Source: Parvibaculum lavamentivorans DS-1 (GTDB taxonomy: Bacteria > Pseudomonadota > Alphaproteobacteria > Parvibaculales > Parvibaculaceae). Taken from it: a stretch of DNA of 64,000 bases. The stretch spans positions 1,364,001 to 1,428,000 of the forward strand of contig NC_009719.1 in NCBI RefSeq assembly GCF_000017565.1. The letters run 5' to 3'. The notes below the pieces were generated by a model, which worked only from the letters and a program-made list of their open reading frames with translations, made no database searches and was not told where the DNA came from. Shown in pieces: positions 27,366 to 37,901 of this stretch. Within the stretch, counting starts at the first letter, position 1. Each line of letters opens with the position of its first letter. Position numbers and translations under genes: made by a program.

Positions 27366-27663
27366 GGTTTTGAAGCCGGGTTTCTTCCGGCGGCCTTCCT
27401 TGTTCTTTCCCGGCCGTAGAGAGCGCCTTTCAAGGCGTGACAGCGGCAAGACAAGACCGCGCACAAGGCAATTGCCCGCAGAAGGGCCGAGCCCGGATCG
27501 TGCGATGGCAGGAAAGAAGCGTTAGGCCCGCTTTCCCAACAGATTTCACATATCGGCCTTCTACCCCTATCCCTCCCAAAGATTTCCTCCCCTCAGAGAC
27601 AGCGCCGCATCATTTCCAGAAGCGCCCCGGGCGGAAACCCCCAAAGAAAGACCAAGACAGGCA

Positions 27664-28932
<1,269 letters not shown>

Positions 28933-29031
28933 AAACAAGCCGCCTGAAATCTGCTACTCTCTACCCGCATTCCGTGCATCGGCTCCGTGCCGCTTGCGGG
29001 ATGCGGGGCAGAGTGTTCAGTGGGGTGGGGC

Positions 29032-29703
29032 ATGGACGAGCGCGCAAGCGAGATCGCGGAGGGCCGGTCGGCCTGGGTGAAGCCGCTTTTGCAGGGCGAT
29101 GCCGCCGGGCGGGTCAAGGCCCGGCTCAAAAATCCGAGCGATCACGTTCCCGCCGAAATCGGCGGCATTGCCCTTTCCAATGCAGGCCGTGAAATCTATG
29201 CTTGGTGGCTCGAGGCGCGCGGCGACAAGCCGATGCCCTCCGTCGCCGATGTCGATCTGCGCGCGCTGGTCGAGCTTCTTCCCTATATCCGCTATCTGAG
29301 CTGGGAGGACGAGAAGCGTCTCGTCTTCCGCATCTATGGCAGCGCCCTTGTCGAGGGCAGCGGCTTCGACCTCACCGGCCATAATATATTCGGACCCGAA
29401 CACGCGCAGGTCGCCACCGACCGCGCACGGCTGCAGGCGCTTCATGCGCAGCCCTGCGGCTTGCTGATGATCCGCGATGTCTATGACAGGCGCGGCATGT
29501 CCTATCCGTGCGAATTCATGACGCTGCCGATCGCGCCCGACGCGGATGGCAAGGCGCGCGTCATCGGTACGGTCATCCCCTGCGAGCTGGTCAGCGAGTG
29601 GGCCGTCGATGTCGTGCTCGACCGCATCCTGACACTGCGCCGCGCCGTCTTCATCGATACGGGATCGGGCGTTCCTCCCGCCTCGCTCGGCCTCGGCGTC
29701 TGA
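29032..29703 (+). CDS. PAS-domain protein (PAS_5-like)
   Basis: The ATG at 29032 gives a 223-residue soluble protein. Its middle (about residues 50-175: MPSVADVDLRALVELLPYIRYLSWEDEKRLVFRIYGSALVEGSGFDLTGHNIF) follows the pattern of the short alphaproteobacterial PAS_5 family. The GFDLTGHN sequence corresponds to the conserved tetra-position of PAS cores. No output domain is attached, and function is unknown. It stands alone between rho and a convergent hydrolase gene. Confidence 0.75.
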   Translation: MDERASEIAEGRSAWVKPLLQGDAAGRVKARLKNPSDHVPAEIGGIALSNAGREIYAWWLEARGDKPMPSVADVDLRALVELLPYIRYLSWEDEKRLVFRIYGSALVEGSGFDLTGHNIFGPEHAQVATDRARLQALHAQPCGLLMIRDVYDRRGMSYPCEFMTLPIAPDADGKARVIGTVIPCELVSEWAVDVVLDRILTLRRAVFIDTGSGVPPASLGLGV

Positions 29704-29777
29704 TATGGAAGCCGGCGACGCGCGCTTTTCTTCGATACCGGGCATCGCATTCCGGCTTATGCGGCCAGGCTCGGTCT

Positions 29778-30737
29778 CTAGGGCGCCGTCATCTTCGAGA
29801 TGAAATCCGTTATGGCATCGGCAAGGCCGGGCGCGAGCGGCGCGCCGGGATCGGAATAGAAGCGGATATTCTCCGCGCGGTCGGCCGGCGCGATCTTCAG
29901 CACATGGTTCATCTCCTCGATGGCGAGGAGCGTCGCATCCGGCCTTGCGGCGGCAAGCGCGTCGGCATCGGCCTGGCGCACCTGCAGATCATGCGTGCCG
30001 CGGATCAGGAGCACCGGCATCGACAGTTTCGCGAGTTCGGCGGCGGGATCGTATTTGAACCAGGAGATCAGATAGGGCTGCACGCTTGGCCGGTACAGCG
30101 CGTCGAGCTGGCCCGGCACTTCTTCATGCGTCTCGCCGCGTTCGAGCTTGGCGAGAATGGTGTCGGAGGCCTGCCGCAATTGCGGTTCCATATTGCCGGT
30201 GGCGACCTGTTCGCGGAGGACATCCGGCGCCGGTCGTCCGATGGCGGCGATCAGCACCAGCCCGGCAACCGGTTTTTTCTGCGCGGCGAGCGTCGCCAGC
30301 AGCGCGCCTTCGCTATGGCCGATCAGATAAAGACGCCGGATACGCGGTTCCTTGTCGAGAAATTCAAGCCATTGCACCGCGTCATCGACATAGGTTTCGG
30401 CGCGAAGATCTTCCTCCTTCGGTGCGGCCTGCGCGCTCGCGCCGACGCCGCGCTTGTCGATGCGGAGCGAGGCGATGCCGGCGTCGCCAAGGCTGCGGGC
30501 AAGCAGGCGAAGGCTGTTGTTGTTGCCTTCGGGAAAATTGCCGTTGCGGTCGGTGGGGCCGGAGCCCGGCAGGATCAGCGCCGCGTCAACGGGCCCGTCG
30601 CCTTCGGGAAGCGTCAGCGTGCCATGAAGCGGCGCGAGCCCGCCATCCACCGTCACCTCGCGTTCGCTCCAGGGTTCCGCCATGGCGTCGGCCGCGAAGG
30701 CGAGGGCGAAGAGAAGCGCGAGGGGGAGGATTTTCAT
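29778..30737 (-). CDS. Secreted alpha/beta hydrolase
   Basis: The ATG at 30737 overlaps the TGA of the GFA gene (ATGA) and yields a clean signal peptide (MKILPLALLFALAFAADAMA). The 319-residue protein is an alpha/beta hydrolase: oxyanion region LILPGSGPTDRNGN, nucleophile elbow GHSEGA (Ser), acid Asp in LLIRGTHDLQVR and His in EMNHVLK. Substrate unknown; relatives are described as esterases or dienelactone-hydrolase-like lipases. It is last in the lysE-qor-gfa-hydrolase unit and probably acts in the periplasm. Confidence 0.85.
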   Translation of the reverse strand: MKILPLALLFALAFAADAMAEPWSEREVTVDGGLAPLHGTLTLPEGDGPVDAALILPGSGPTDRNGNFPEGNNNSLRLLARSLGDAGIASLRIDKRGVGASAQAAPKEEDLRAETYVDDAVQWLEFLDKEPRIRRLYLIGHSEGALLATLAAQKKPVAGLVLIAAIGRPAPDVLREQVATGNMEPQLRQASDTILAKLERGETHEEVPGQLDALYRPSVQPYLISWFKYDPAAELAKLSMPVLLIRGTHDLQVRQADADALAAARPDATLLAIEEMNHVLKIAPADRAENIRFYSDPGAPLAPGLADAITDFISKMTAP

Positions 30738-31150
30738 GGCTTCAGTTTTTCCCATCCAGGATAAGGACCGTCGAAATGCGGCGCCTCATCGATATCGCCC
30801 GCCCATGTCGCTTTTGAGGCGGCGTGCTCGACGGCAATGACACGCAGAGGCGCATCATCCGCCAATGCGTTCGCCGCAAGGATGATCGTTTCGTCCGGTT
30901 CGGTGAGGTTCGCGCCGGTCATTGCCGTGCCGCACTGCCTGCAGAAGGCGCGTTCGAGGGTGGGCGATGAGCGATAGGTGCTCAAATGCTCCGCGCCCTC
31001 CCATGTCACTTCATCGCGCAACGCGACGAAGAAGGCGCCGAAGGCACCCCCCGCCGCCTTGCGGCACATCGAACAGTGACAGACGACAATTCCGCTGCCG
31101 CGCTTCGCCGCGAAGCGTACCGCGCCGCAAAGACAGGAACCCCTGATCAC
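30734..31150 (-). CDS. GFA-family zinc protein
   Basis: The 138-residue protein has the Cys pattern of the glutathione-dependent formaldehyde-activating enzyme fold: CLCGAVRF, CHCSMCRK and FCRQCGTAM, which bind two Zn ions. Most family members have no proven enzymatic activity. The gene overlaps its neighbours at both ends by four bases (ATGA), so it is tightly co-translated with quinone oxidoreductase and hydrolase genes. Confidence 0.88.
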   Translation of the reverse strand: MIRGSCLCGAVRFAAKRGSGIVVCHCSMCRKAAGGAFGAFFVALRDEVTWEGAEHLSTYRSSPTLERAFCRQCGTAMTGANLTEPDETIILAANALADDAPLRVIAVEHAASKATWAGDIDEAPHFDGPYPGWEKLKP

Positions 31151-32130
31151 GGGATCAGCACGCTGGCGCCGGTCGTCTTCCGTCCCTCGAGGTCGAGATG
31201 CGCGCGGGCGGCTTCGGCGAGCGAGTAGCGCTGGTTGACGCCGATCTTCACCGCGCCCGATTTCACCACCGCGAAAAGGTCGTCGGCCATCTCCTGGAAC
31301 GCCGTCGACGATTTCGCGGCGTAGTGAAACATGGTCGGCCGCGTCACATAGAGCGAGCCCTTCTGCGCGAGAATGCCGAGGTTCACATCCGTCACCGGGC
31401 CGGATGCATTGCCGAAGGAGACGAGAAGTCCGAGCGGCGCAAGACTGTCGAGCGAGCCGATGAAGGTCGCCTTGCCGACTCCGTCATAGACGACCGGCAC
31501 TTTCTTGCCGCCGGTGATTTCCTTCACCCGCTCGGCGACATCTTCCTTCGTGTAGTCGATCACATGATCGCAGCCATTGGCCCGCGCGATCGCCGCCTTT
31601 TCGTCGGAACTCGTGGTGCCGATCACGGTGGCGCCGAGATGTTTCGCCCATTGGCAGGCGATGAGGCCGACGCCGCCCGCTGCCGCATGCCAGAGGATCG
31701 TCTGGCCCTTCTCGACCTTGAAGGTCTGGCGCAGCAGGAATTGCGCGGTCAGACCCTTCAGCATCATCGAGGCCGCTTCCTCGTCGCTGACGCCGTCCGG
31801 AATTTTCGCCGCGCTCGCCGCCGCTACATTATGCGCTTCGGCGTAAGCCCCGACGGGCCCGGAGGCATAGGCGACGCGGTCGCCCTTCGCGAATTGCGTC
31901 ACGCCCTCGCCGACCGCTTCGACCACGCCCGCCGCTTCCATGCCGAGGCCGGAGGGAAGCCCTACCGGGTAGAGGCCCGAGCGGTGATAGGTGTCGATGA
32001 AATTGACGCCGATCGCCTTCGCCCGCACCGTCACCTCGCCGGGCTTCGGCGCGCCGAGATCGACCTCCTTAAGCGACATGGTCTCCGGGCCGCCGTTCCT
32101 GTCGATACGGATGGCTTTTATGCGCGTCAT
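31147..32130 (-). CDS. NADPH:quinone oxidoreductase (MDR superfamily, zinc-free)
   Basis: The 327-residue protein starts IKAIRIDRNGGPETMSLKEVDLGAPKPGEV and has the QOR signature GMEAAGVVEAVGEGV and the nucleotide-binding loop AAAGGVGLIACQWAKHLGATVIGT. It lacks the zinc ligands of alcohol dehydrogenases, as in the quinone oxidoreductase subgroup, which reduces quinones or enones by NADPH. It starts 18 bp after the lysE-type gene, within a four-gene leftward unit. Confidence 0.92.
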   Translation of the reverse strand: MTRIKAIRIDRNGGPETMSLKEVDLGAPKPGEVTVRAKAIGVNFIDTYHRSGLYPVGLPSGLGMEAAGVVEAVGEGVTQFAKGDRVAYASGPVGAYAEAHNVAAASAAKIPDGVSDEEAASMMLKGLTAQFLLRQTFKVEKGQTILWHAAAGGVGLIACQWAKHLGATVIGTTSSDEKAAIARANGCDHVIDYTKEDVAERVKEITGGKKVPVVYDGVGKATFIGSLDSLAPLGLLVSFGNASGPVTDVNLGILAQKGSLYVTRPTMFHYAAKSSTAFQEMADDLFAVVKSGAVKIGVNQRYSLAEAARAHLDLEGRKTTGASVLIP

Positions 32131-32148
32131 TTTTCTCTCCCTGTTTTT

Positions 32149-32775
32149 TCAGCGCCGTGTAAGGGCAAGGCCGATGCCTGCCGCAAACAATACGGAGCCG
32201 GTGATCCTGTTGCGCAGCATCTGTGCGCGTTCGCCTTTTAGGTAAGGCGCGAGCTTGCCGGCCGCGAGCGCGAAGCTGCCATCCGAGAGCGTGCCGACGG
32301 TAATGAAGGTCACGGCGAGGATGATGAGCTGCGGGCCCGCCGGGGCATCGGCGCTGACGAATTGCGGAAAGAACGCCGCGTAGAAGGCGAGCGATTTCGG
32401 ATTGCTGACGGAAATGAGAAAGCCGCGCCGGTAAAGCGTTGCAAGGCTTGCATGGCCGCGCCGTGCTTCGGCGGGCAGGTCCGGGTCCTCGTAAGGCGCG
32501 CGCCAGGCGGCGATGCCGAGCCAGACGAGATAGGCCGCGCCGACAAGCTTCAGCAGATCCGCCCAGGGCCCGAGTGCTGCGAGCAGCGGCGCGAGCCCCG
32601 CCAGCACCAGCGCCATGTGAACGAGAAGTGCCGTCGTCGTTCCCGCCAGCGCCATCAAGGCGGCGCGCGGTCCCTGGCGGATGCCGCAGGCGACGAGATA
32701 GGTCACCACCGGCCCCGGCATCACGCAGAGGATCAGCGTCGCGGCAATGAAGCCGAGATAGAGATCGAGCGACAA
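32149..32775 (-). CDS. LysE/RhtB-family exporter
   Basis: The 208-residue protein has about six hydrophobic segments and the family motif GPVVTYLVACGIRQGPRAALMALAGTTT near the N-terminus, followed by NPKSLAFYAAFFPQF. LysE/RhtB proteins export amino acids such as homoserine, threonine or lysine; the substrate is unknown here. The start is TTG at 32775, with GAGGG eight bases upstream. It is first in the unit with qor, gfa and the hydrolase gene, and starts just next to a palindromic repeat element. Confidence 0.9.
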   Translation of the reverse strand: MSLDLYLGFIAATLILCVMPGPVVTYLVACGIRQGPRAALMALAGTTTALLVHMALVLAGLAPLLAALGPWADLLKLVGAAYLVWLGIAAWRAPYEDPDLPAEARRGHASLATLYRRGFLISVSNPKSLAFYAAFFPQFVSADAPAGPQLIILAVTFITVGTLSDGSFALAAGKLAPYLKGERAQMLRNRITGSVLFAAGIGLALTRR

Positions 32776-32798
32776 TCCAAACCCTCACACTGTTTTTT

Positions 32799-32972
32799 CC
32801 ACCCTCCCCCTGTGGGAGGGTCAAACGGTCGAAGACCGTTTGGGGAGGGGTGTCTCGCTGACCGCGAAATCACCACTCCTGTTGTTCTTTGCCGTGCATG
32901 CGGCGACCCCTCCCCGAAATTCACGCCGCTCGCGCGCCATGAATTTCGACCCTCCCGCAGGGGGAGGGTGGG
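32799..32972. repeat. Palindromic repeat element, copy 1
   Basis: This 174-bp element starts CCACCCTCCCCCTGTGGGAG and ends with its near-perfect reverse complement (terminal inverted repeats of about 24 bp, one mismatch). Internal stems include AAACGG...CCGTTT followed by GGGGAGGGG, and CCCCTCCCCGAAATTC opposite GAATTTCGACCC. The same architecture occurs at 45566-45727. It fits the non-coding REP/MITE-like repeats common in alphaproteobacterial spacers. Confidence 0.8.
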
Positions 32973-32988
32973 AAGAGAGTCGGCGATC

Positions 32989-33684
32989 CTACCCCAGATG
33001 CCGCGCGAAGAGTTTCAGCGTCCGGTCGTTCGCCTCGTCGGCATTCGCCTTGTCGTAATGGGCGCCGCCGGGACGGGCGAAGGCGTGGTCCATGTCCGGG
33101 TAGCGGTGGATGGTGACGAGGGGATTGTCGTGCAGCCCCTTCACCACTTCTTCCTGCGCTTCCTTCGGCACGAATTCGTCCTTGCCGGCGATGTGCAGCA
33201 TCAGCGGCGCCTTGATGCCCTTCGCGTCGGCAAGGCGGTTCTGGATGTTGACGCCGTAATAGCCGACAGAGGCGTCGGCATCGGTGTGGCAGGCGGTGAG
33301 ATAGGCGAGCTGGCCGCCGAGGCAATAGCCGACGGCGCCGACCTTGCCGGAGGTCATCGGGCGCAGCGTCTTGATGGTCGCGGCGATGTCGCCCACGCCC
33401 TTGTCGACATCGAACTTGCCGAAGAGGTCGAAGGCCTTTTTCCATTCGGCTTCGGTCTGGTCGGTGATGTCGATGCCGGGCTCGATGCGCCAGAAGAGGT
33501 CCGGGCAGAGCGCGACATAGCCTTCCCCGGCGAGCCAGTCGCAGAGGTCGCGCATCACCTTGTTGACGCCGAAAATTTCCTGGATGACCACGATGCCGGG
33601 CGCCTTGCCGGCACCTTCGGGCCTTGCGAGATAGCCCGAGAAAGAACCGTCCGCGCCTTTGATATTTATCGTCTCGCCACTCAC
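32989..33684 (-). CDS. Dienelactone hydrolase family protein
   Basis: The 231-residue protein has the DLH triad: nucleophile Cys121 in GYCLGG, Asp169 in AGKDEFVP and His200 in MDHAF, as in carboxymethylenebutenolidase. The N-terminal IVVIQEIFGVNKVMRDLCDWLA carries the conserved Glu that interacts with the Cys. It could hydrolyse dienelactones or related esters in aromatic degradation, but no degradation genes flank it. It lies downstream of repeat copy 1. Confidence 0.9.
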   Translation of the reverse strand: MSGETINIKGADGSFSGYLARPEGAGKAPGIVVIQEIFGVNKVMRDLCDWLAGEGYVALCPDLFWRIEPGIDITDQTEAEWKKAFDLFGKFDVDKGVGDIAATIKTLRPMTSGKVGAVGYCLGGQLAYLTACHTDADASVGYYGVNIQNRLADAKGIKAPLMLHIAGKDEFVPKEAQEEVVKGLHDNPLVTIHRYPDMDHAFARPGGAHYDKANADEANDRTLKLFARHLG

Positions 33685-33787
33685 GTCGCATCTCCTCGTA
33701 TCGTCGGGGGAAAGTCAGAGCGGGACTCTAACGATCCTCATCCGATGATGCGAGGGAGGATAGGCGAAACTGTGGGGAAGAGGGGGA

Positions 33788-33810
33788 GGGGCGGTGTTTT
33801 CGACCGCCCC
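33788..33810 (-). terminator. Hairpin after the small 56-residue gene
   Basis: Perfect inverted repeat GGGGCGGT-GTTTTCG-ACCGCCCC, starting 12 bp beyond the stop at 33823 on the minus strand. It is followed by a pyrimidine run (TCCCCCTCTTCCCC) rather than pure T, so a rho-independent terminator is likely but imperfect. Confidence 0.55.
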
Positions 33811-33822
33811 GCCGGATATTCC

Positions 33823-33993
33823 TCAGGCGGCTTTCGCGGCTTCGTTGCGCGCGCCGAAGGAGAAGAGCTTGCGGAAGCCGCGGTCATTGGCGGCGGCTTC
33901 GCTGCGCTTGCCCACCGTCTGTTCGCTGCGTGCGGACAGGGCAACGTCGAACGCATTGACGTAGCTCGTGGCATAAGTGGCAAGGATGTTCAT
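33823..33993 (-). CDS. Small protein, 56 residues
   Basis: The frame MNILATYATSYVNAFDVALSARSEQ... ends FGARNEAAKAA. A good ribosome-binding site (AGGTG, six bases before ATG) and a strong hairpin 12 bp after the stop support a real, separately terminated gene. The product is soluble, with a possible N-terminal helix, a basic middle and an Ala-rich end; I recognise no family. It is divergent from the LysR gene at 34181, 187 bp away. Confidence 0.55.
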   Translation of the reverse strand: MNILATYATSYVNAFDVALSARSEQTVGKRSEAAANDRGFRKLFSFGARNEAAKAA

Positions 33994-34163
33994 TTTATTC
34001 ACCTGATAGCGCGTCCGGCAAAAGCGATTTCCGGTTCCGGTCTGGACGCGCCCGCTTTCCTGTTTGGCCCGTTTTCGGTATGAATGGGCGCAGAGAGTTG
34101 GTCCGTGAGGGTGATATGCGGGTTTCGGGCCGCTTTATCAAACGATCTTTTTGCACCGCAGAA

Positions 34164-34178
34164 GTTAGAAAAACTAAC
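34164..34178. promoter_or_regulatory. LysR-type inverted repeat at the regulator's own start
   Basis: GTTAG-AAAAA-CTAAC (T-N11-A type) ends two bases before the ATG of the LysR gene at 34181. It is a probable autoregulatory site, inferred from position and symmetry; the divergent small gene could also be affected. Confidence 0.4.
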
Positions 34179-34180
34179 AT

Positions 34181-35134
34181 ATGGCTATTCGCCGCCTGCC
34201 ATCGCTGAAAGCCTTGCGCGCCTTCGAGGCGGCGGCCAGGCATGGCAGTTTCTCGCGCGCCGCGGCCGAACTCAGCGTCACCCATGCGGCGGTGAGCCAC
34301 CAGATCAGGGCGCTGGAGGAGGAACTCGGCGCCGGTCTTTTTCACAGGACGGGCAGGGCGGTCGAACTCACCGAGCGGGGCGAGCGGCTCTACCCGGTGC
34401 TGGCAGCCGCTTTCGACCAGATCGCGGAAGGCTGGTCGCAGGCGGGCGCGAAGGATACGGCCGCGCTCACCGTTTCGGTCGAGCCCTCCTTCGCGGCGCG
34501 CTGGCTGGTGCTCCGGCTCGGCAAGTTCAACCGCGCGAACCCTGAGATCGAGCTTCGATTGCTGCCTTCCTCGGAGCTTGTCGATTTCAGCCGCGAGGAT
34601 GTCGATATCGGCGTCCGCTACGGGCTTGGCGGCTGGCCGGACGTGGTCTCGGAAAAGCTCTTCGAGGCGACGGTCTATCCCGTCTGCAGCCCGGCGCTTC
34701 TCGATCCGAAAAAACCGATCCGCAAGCCCGAGGACCTCAAATCCTATCCGCTCCTCCATGAGGAGACGATGGAGCACTGGCAGCAATGGCTCGAAGCGGC
34801 GGGCGTCAAGCATCCGCGCTGGGCGCTGCGCGGCCCTCTCTTCATCGAGGCGAGCCTGGCGCTGCAGGCGGCGGCGGGCGGGCAGGGTGTCGCGCTCGCC
34901 AATGACACGCTCGCCATGGCCGACCTCGCCGAAGGCCGCCTCATTCGCCTCTTCGACATCGAGATGCCGGACGAGGAAGGCTATTGGCTGGTCTATCCGA
35001 AGGACGGGTTGAAGAAGCCGAAAGTGCAGGCGTTCCGGAACTGGATCCGCGAAGAGGCGGGGCTCGGTCCGCCCGAAGCGCCGAAGCCGCCGGAAATGCT
35101 GACGCCCCGAGGCCGCGGCAAGGCGGTGCGCTGA
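34181..35134 (+). CDS. LysR-family regulator (GcvA-like)
   Basis: The 317-residue protein begins RRLPSLKALRAFEAAARHGSFSRAAAELSVTHAAVSHQIRALEEELG, the helix-turn-helix start typical of the GcvA subgroup. The substrate-binding domain has DVDIGVRYGLGGWPDV and GQGVALANDTLA, also GcvA-like. Known members control glycine cleavage or beta-lactamase genes, but the target here is not evident. It is followed 36 bp later by a GNAT gene on the same strand. No clear ribosome-binding site precedes the ATG. Confidence 0.88.
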   Translation: MAIRRLPSLKALRAFEAAARHGSFSRAAAELSVTHAAVSHQIRALEEELGAGLFHRTGRAVELTERGERLYPVLAAAFDQIAEGWSQAGAKDTAALTVSVEPSFAARWLVLRLGKFNRANPEIELRLLPSSELVDFSREDVDIGVRYGLGGWPDVVSEKLFEATVYPVCSPALLDPKKPIRKPEDLKSYPLLHEETMEHWQQWLEAAGVKHPRWALRGPLFIEASLALQAAAGGQGVALANDTLAMADLAEGRLIRLFDIEMPDEEGYWLVYPKDGLKKPKVQAFRNWIREEAGLGPPEAPKPPEMLTPRGRGKAVR

Positions 35135-35170
35135 GAATGGATGTATCGTGAGTTGCCGATGGAGAGTCTC

Positions 35171-35764
35171 ATGACCGGGAAAGCAACAGCACTCGACAGG
35201 ATTCGCGCCGCGACGCCCGATGATGCGGCCGCGATCGCAGCCATCTATGCGCCCTATGTCCTCGACACGGCGATCTCCTTCGAGACCGTGCCGCCGGACG
35301 AGGCGCAGATGGCGGCGCGGATCGGGAAAAACCAGCCTGTCCTGCCCTGGCTCGTTCACGAGTCCGGGGGCAGCGTGACTGGCTATGCCTATGCCGGCCC
35401 GCACCGGGAGCGCGCCGCCTATCGCTGGTCGGTCGATGCGGCCATCTATCTCGACAGCGGCGCGCACCGGAAGGGCATCGGCAGCGCGCTTTATGCCGTG
35501 CTCTTCGCGGCATTGCGGCTGCAGGGCTATCACCGTGCCTATGGCGGGATCACGCTCCCCAACGCGGCCAGTGTCGGACTGCACGAGGCTCAGGGCTTCA
35601 GGCCGATCGGCGTCTACCCCGAGGTCGGTTTCAAGTTCGGCGCCTGGCGCGATGTCGGCTGGTGGGGCCTCGACCTCGCGCCGCCGGACCACGAGCCCGC
35701 CGAGCCGCTGCCATTCACTCCCGAAATTCTCGAGCAGGCAAAGAAGAACGCTGCCAGGCTTTGA
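35171..35764 (+). CDS. GNAT N-acetyltransferase, phosphinothricin acetyltransferase-like
   Basis: I choose the ATG at 35171, six bases after GGAG. The 197-residue protein has the GNAT fold: IRAATPDDAAAIAAIYAPYVLDTAISFETVPPD is typical of the Pat/Bar subgroup, RKGIGSALYAVL is the acetyl-CoA motif A, and GLHEAQGFRPIGVYPEVGFKFGAWRDVGWW the subgroup C-terminus. The family N-acetylates phosphinothricin, methionine sulfone or similar amino acids. It probably shares a transcript with the LysR gene. Confidence 0.9.
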   Translation: MTGKATALDRIRAATPDDAAAIAAIYAPYVLDTAISFETVPPDEAQMAARIGKNQPVLPWLVHESGGSVTGYAYAGPHRERAAYRWSVDAAIYLDSGAHRKGIGSALYAVLFAALRLQGYHRAYGGITLPNAASVGLHEAQGFRPIGVYPEVGFKFGAWRDVGWWGLDLAPPDHEPAEPLPFTPEILEQAKKNAARL

Positions 35765-35770
35765 GATGGT

Positions 35771-37801
35771 TCAGGCGGATAGGCGCGCGCGCCTCAGCTC
35801 CGCCTCAAGCGCCGCCGCTTCCGTCACCGGCAGCGAACAGGTCTCTCCCGCGCAGACGTACGCCGTCGGTTTGCCGTCGAGGGCCGTCTTGCCATGCGCC
35901 GGATGTCCTTCCGGCAATGCGCTGCCATCCGCCACCCGCATCAGCACGCGGGCGGGGAGGGAGGTGCCGAAGGCGGCACGCGCCAGTTCCGCCGTTTCCG
36001 CCTTCGAGCCGATCAGCACGATCTGGACCGGCTTCAGCCGCGTGTCGAGGCTCGCGATGTAGCTCCCCAGCGGAAAGATGTTCTGCTGCAGCTCGCCGGC
36101 AAAGGCGCGGATCAGCTCGTCCGCGCGGGCGAGATAATCCTGCTTCCCCGTCATCAGCGCGAGGCGCGCCAGCACGCCGGGCATGGTGCCGTTGGCGGCC
36201 GGGGTCGCATCGTCGGCAACCGTCCGTCTACGGACGATCAGCGCGGGCGCATCGTCGGCTGTAAAGAAATAGCCGCCATTCGTCTCGTCGCGGTAATGGG
36301 CGCCGAGTTCGGCGGCGAGGCTTTCCGCCGCTTGCAGATATTCCGCCTCGCCCGTCGCCTCGTAAAGCGCGAGCGCCGCGTCCGCCATGTTGGCGAGGTC
36401 GTCGGCCATGGCGATGTGCTGGAGCTTCCCCGCGCGCCAGGCATGATGGAGCCGCCCGTCCTTCCTCATTTCGGTCATCACGAAGCGGAAGGCGGCGGCC
36501 GCCATCTCGGTCCAGCCCGCCTCGCCGAAAGCGGCGCCGGCACGGGCGAGCGCCGCGATCATCAGCCCGTTCCAGTCGGCCAGCACCTTGTCGTCGAAAC
36601 CCGGATGAACGCGGAGGTCGCGTTCGAGGAAAAGCCGCGCCTTCAGCGGCTCAAGGGCTGCTTCCTCTTCAGCCGTGAAGGGCGCGTCGGCGCGGGCGAG
36701 GCGGTTGAGGATATTGGTCTCCTCCCAATTGCCTTCGCCGCTGACATTGTAGACCTGCTTGAAAAGCTCGGCCTCGCCGGGCGTCAGCAGATTGTCGATC
36801 TCCGCTTCGGACCAGACATAAAACTTCCCCTCGACGCCCTCGCTGTCGGCATCGAGCGAGGCCGCGAAGCCGCCGCCTTCCGTCACCATCTCGCGCGCCA
36901 GCCATTCAACCGTCTCGCGGATGCGGCGCTCGTAAAGGGGCTTCCGCGTCTCCTGCCAGACAAGCGTCAGCAGGTCGATCAGCAGCGCATTGTCGTAGAG
37001 CATCTTTTCGAAATGCGGCGCGAGCCAGAACTCGTCCACCGAATAGCGTGCATAGCCGCCGCCCAGATGATCGTAGATGCCGCCTTCCGACATATGGTCG
37101 AGAGCCCGGCTGACCGGCGCGGCAAGATCTTCGCGCCCCGTCCGAAGATGCGCGCGCCAGAGCAGCGTCAGCAGTGGCACTTGCGGAAATTTCGGCGCGC
37201 CGCGAATGCCGCCATGAACCGGGTCCATGATCTCGCGGAGCTTCTCCGCCACCACGATCGGCACTTGCGGCGTCGGCTCGCCCGGCCGCGCCGTCGCCGA
37301 TTGTTCTTCCAGCGCCTTCACCAGCGCGGTGCGGTTCTTGTAGACCTTGGCCGGCTCCTCGCGAAAAATGCGCGCCACTTCCTCCAGCACCTGCACGAAG
37401 CCGGGCCGTCCGTAATTCGGCTCCTTCGGAAAATAGGTGCCGCCCCAGAAGGGCTCGCCCTCCGGCGTCAGAAACATGGTCAGCGGCCAGCCGCCCTGCT
37501 GTCCCAGCAGATGCAGCGCCGACATGTAGATCGCATCGATGTCGGGCCGCTCCTCGCGGTCGACCTTGATGTTCACGAAATGCTCGTTCATCACCGCCGC
37601 GACGCTTTCATCCTCGAAGCTTTCATGCGCCATCACATGGCACCAGTGACAGGCGGCATAGCCGACCGAGAGGAGGATCGGCTTCTTCTCCTTCTTCGCG
37701 GCGTCGAGCGCCGCTTCGCCCCAGGGCCGCCAGTGAACGGGATTGTCCGCATGCTGGAGCAGATAGGGGCTGGTTTCGGCGTCGAGGAAATTTCGTGACA
37801 T
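35771..37801 (-). CDS. DUF255 thioredoxin-like protein (YyaL/spermatogenesis-associated 20 type)
   Basis: From ATG 37801 the 676-residue protein begins [29 protein letters not shown], diagnostic of the DUF255 family. A thioredoxin-fold domain (residues 1 to about 165) holds the CHWC motif at 51-54, and the rest is an (alpha/alpha)6-barrel-like region of glycosidase type (for example [30 protein letters not shown]). The function is not established. Upstream open frame (to 38026) overlaps the DUF6489-like gene and is not likely coding. Confidence 0.9.
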   Translation of the reverse strand: MSRNFLDAETSPYLLQHADNPVHWRPWGEAALDAAKKEKKPILLSVGYAACHWCHVMAHESFEDESVAAVMNEHFVNIKVDREERPDIDAIYMSALHLLGQQGGWPLTMFLTPEGEPFWGGTYFPKEPNYGRPGFVQVLEEVARIFREEPAKVYKNRTALVKALEEQSATARPGEPTPQVPIVVAEKLREIMDPVHGGIRGAPKFPQVPLLTLLWRAHLRTGREDLAAPVSRALDHMSEGGIYDHLGGGYARYSVDEFWLAPHFEKMLYDNALLIDLLTLVWQETRKPLYERRIRETVEWLAREMVTEGGGFAASLDADSEGVEGKFYVWSEAEIDNLLTPGEAELFKQVYNVSGEGNWEETNILNRLARADAPFTAEEEAALEPLKARLFLERDLRVHPGFDDKVLADWNGLMIAALARAGAAFGEAGWTEMAAAAFRFVMTEMRKDGRLHHAWRAGKLQHIAMADDLANMADAALALYEATGEAEYLQAAESLAAELGAHYRDETNGGYFFTADDAPALIVRRRTVADDATPAANGTMPGVLARLALMTGKQDYLARADELIRAFAGELQQNIFPLGSYIASLDTRLKPVQIVLIGSKAETAELARAAFGTSLPARVLMRVADGSALPEGHPAHGKTALDGKPTAYVCAGETCSLPVTEAAALEAELRRARLSA

Positions 37802-37901
37802 GGAGGCTTTCGGACGGTTCACTTGGATCAATGATGTGTTAGCGGATTTGTTGCGGCAATGTGGGGCAATCCATCGGCCCCGTCGAGAAAGAGATAGGGC
37901 A

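Noticed and set aside
32362-34083. 573-codon open frame on the plus strand
   Set aside because: It crosses lysE, the repeat element, the dienelactone hydrolase gene and the small gene in antisense, so it is not coding.
35894-37798. 634-codon open frame on the plus strand
   Set aside because: Antisense to the DUF255 gene, whose thioredoxin-like motif and family start are clear; the translation is Arg/His-rich and resembles no protein.
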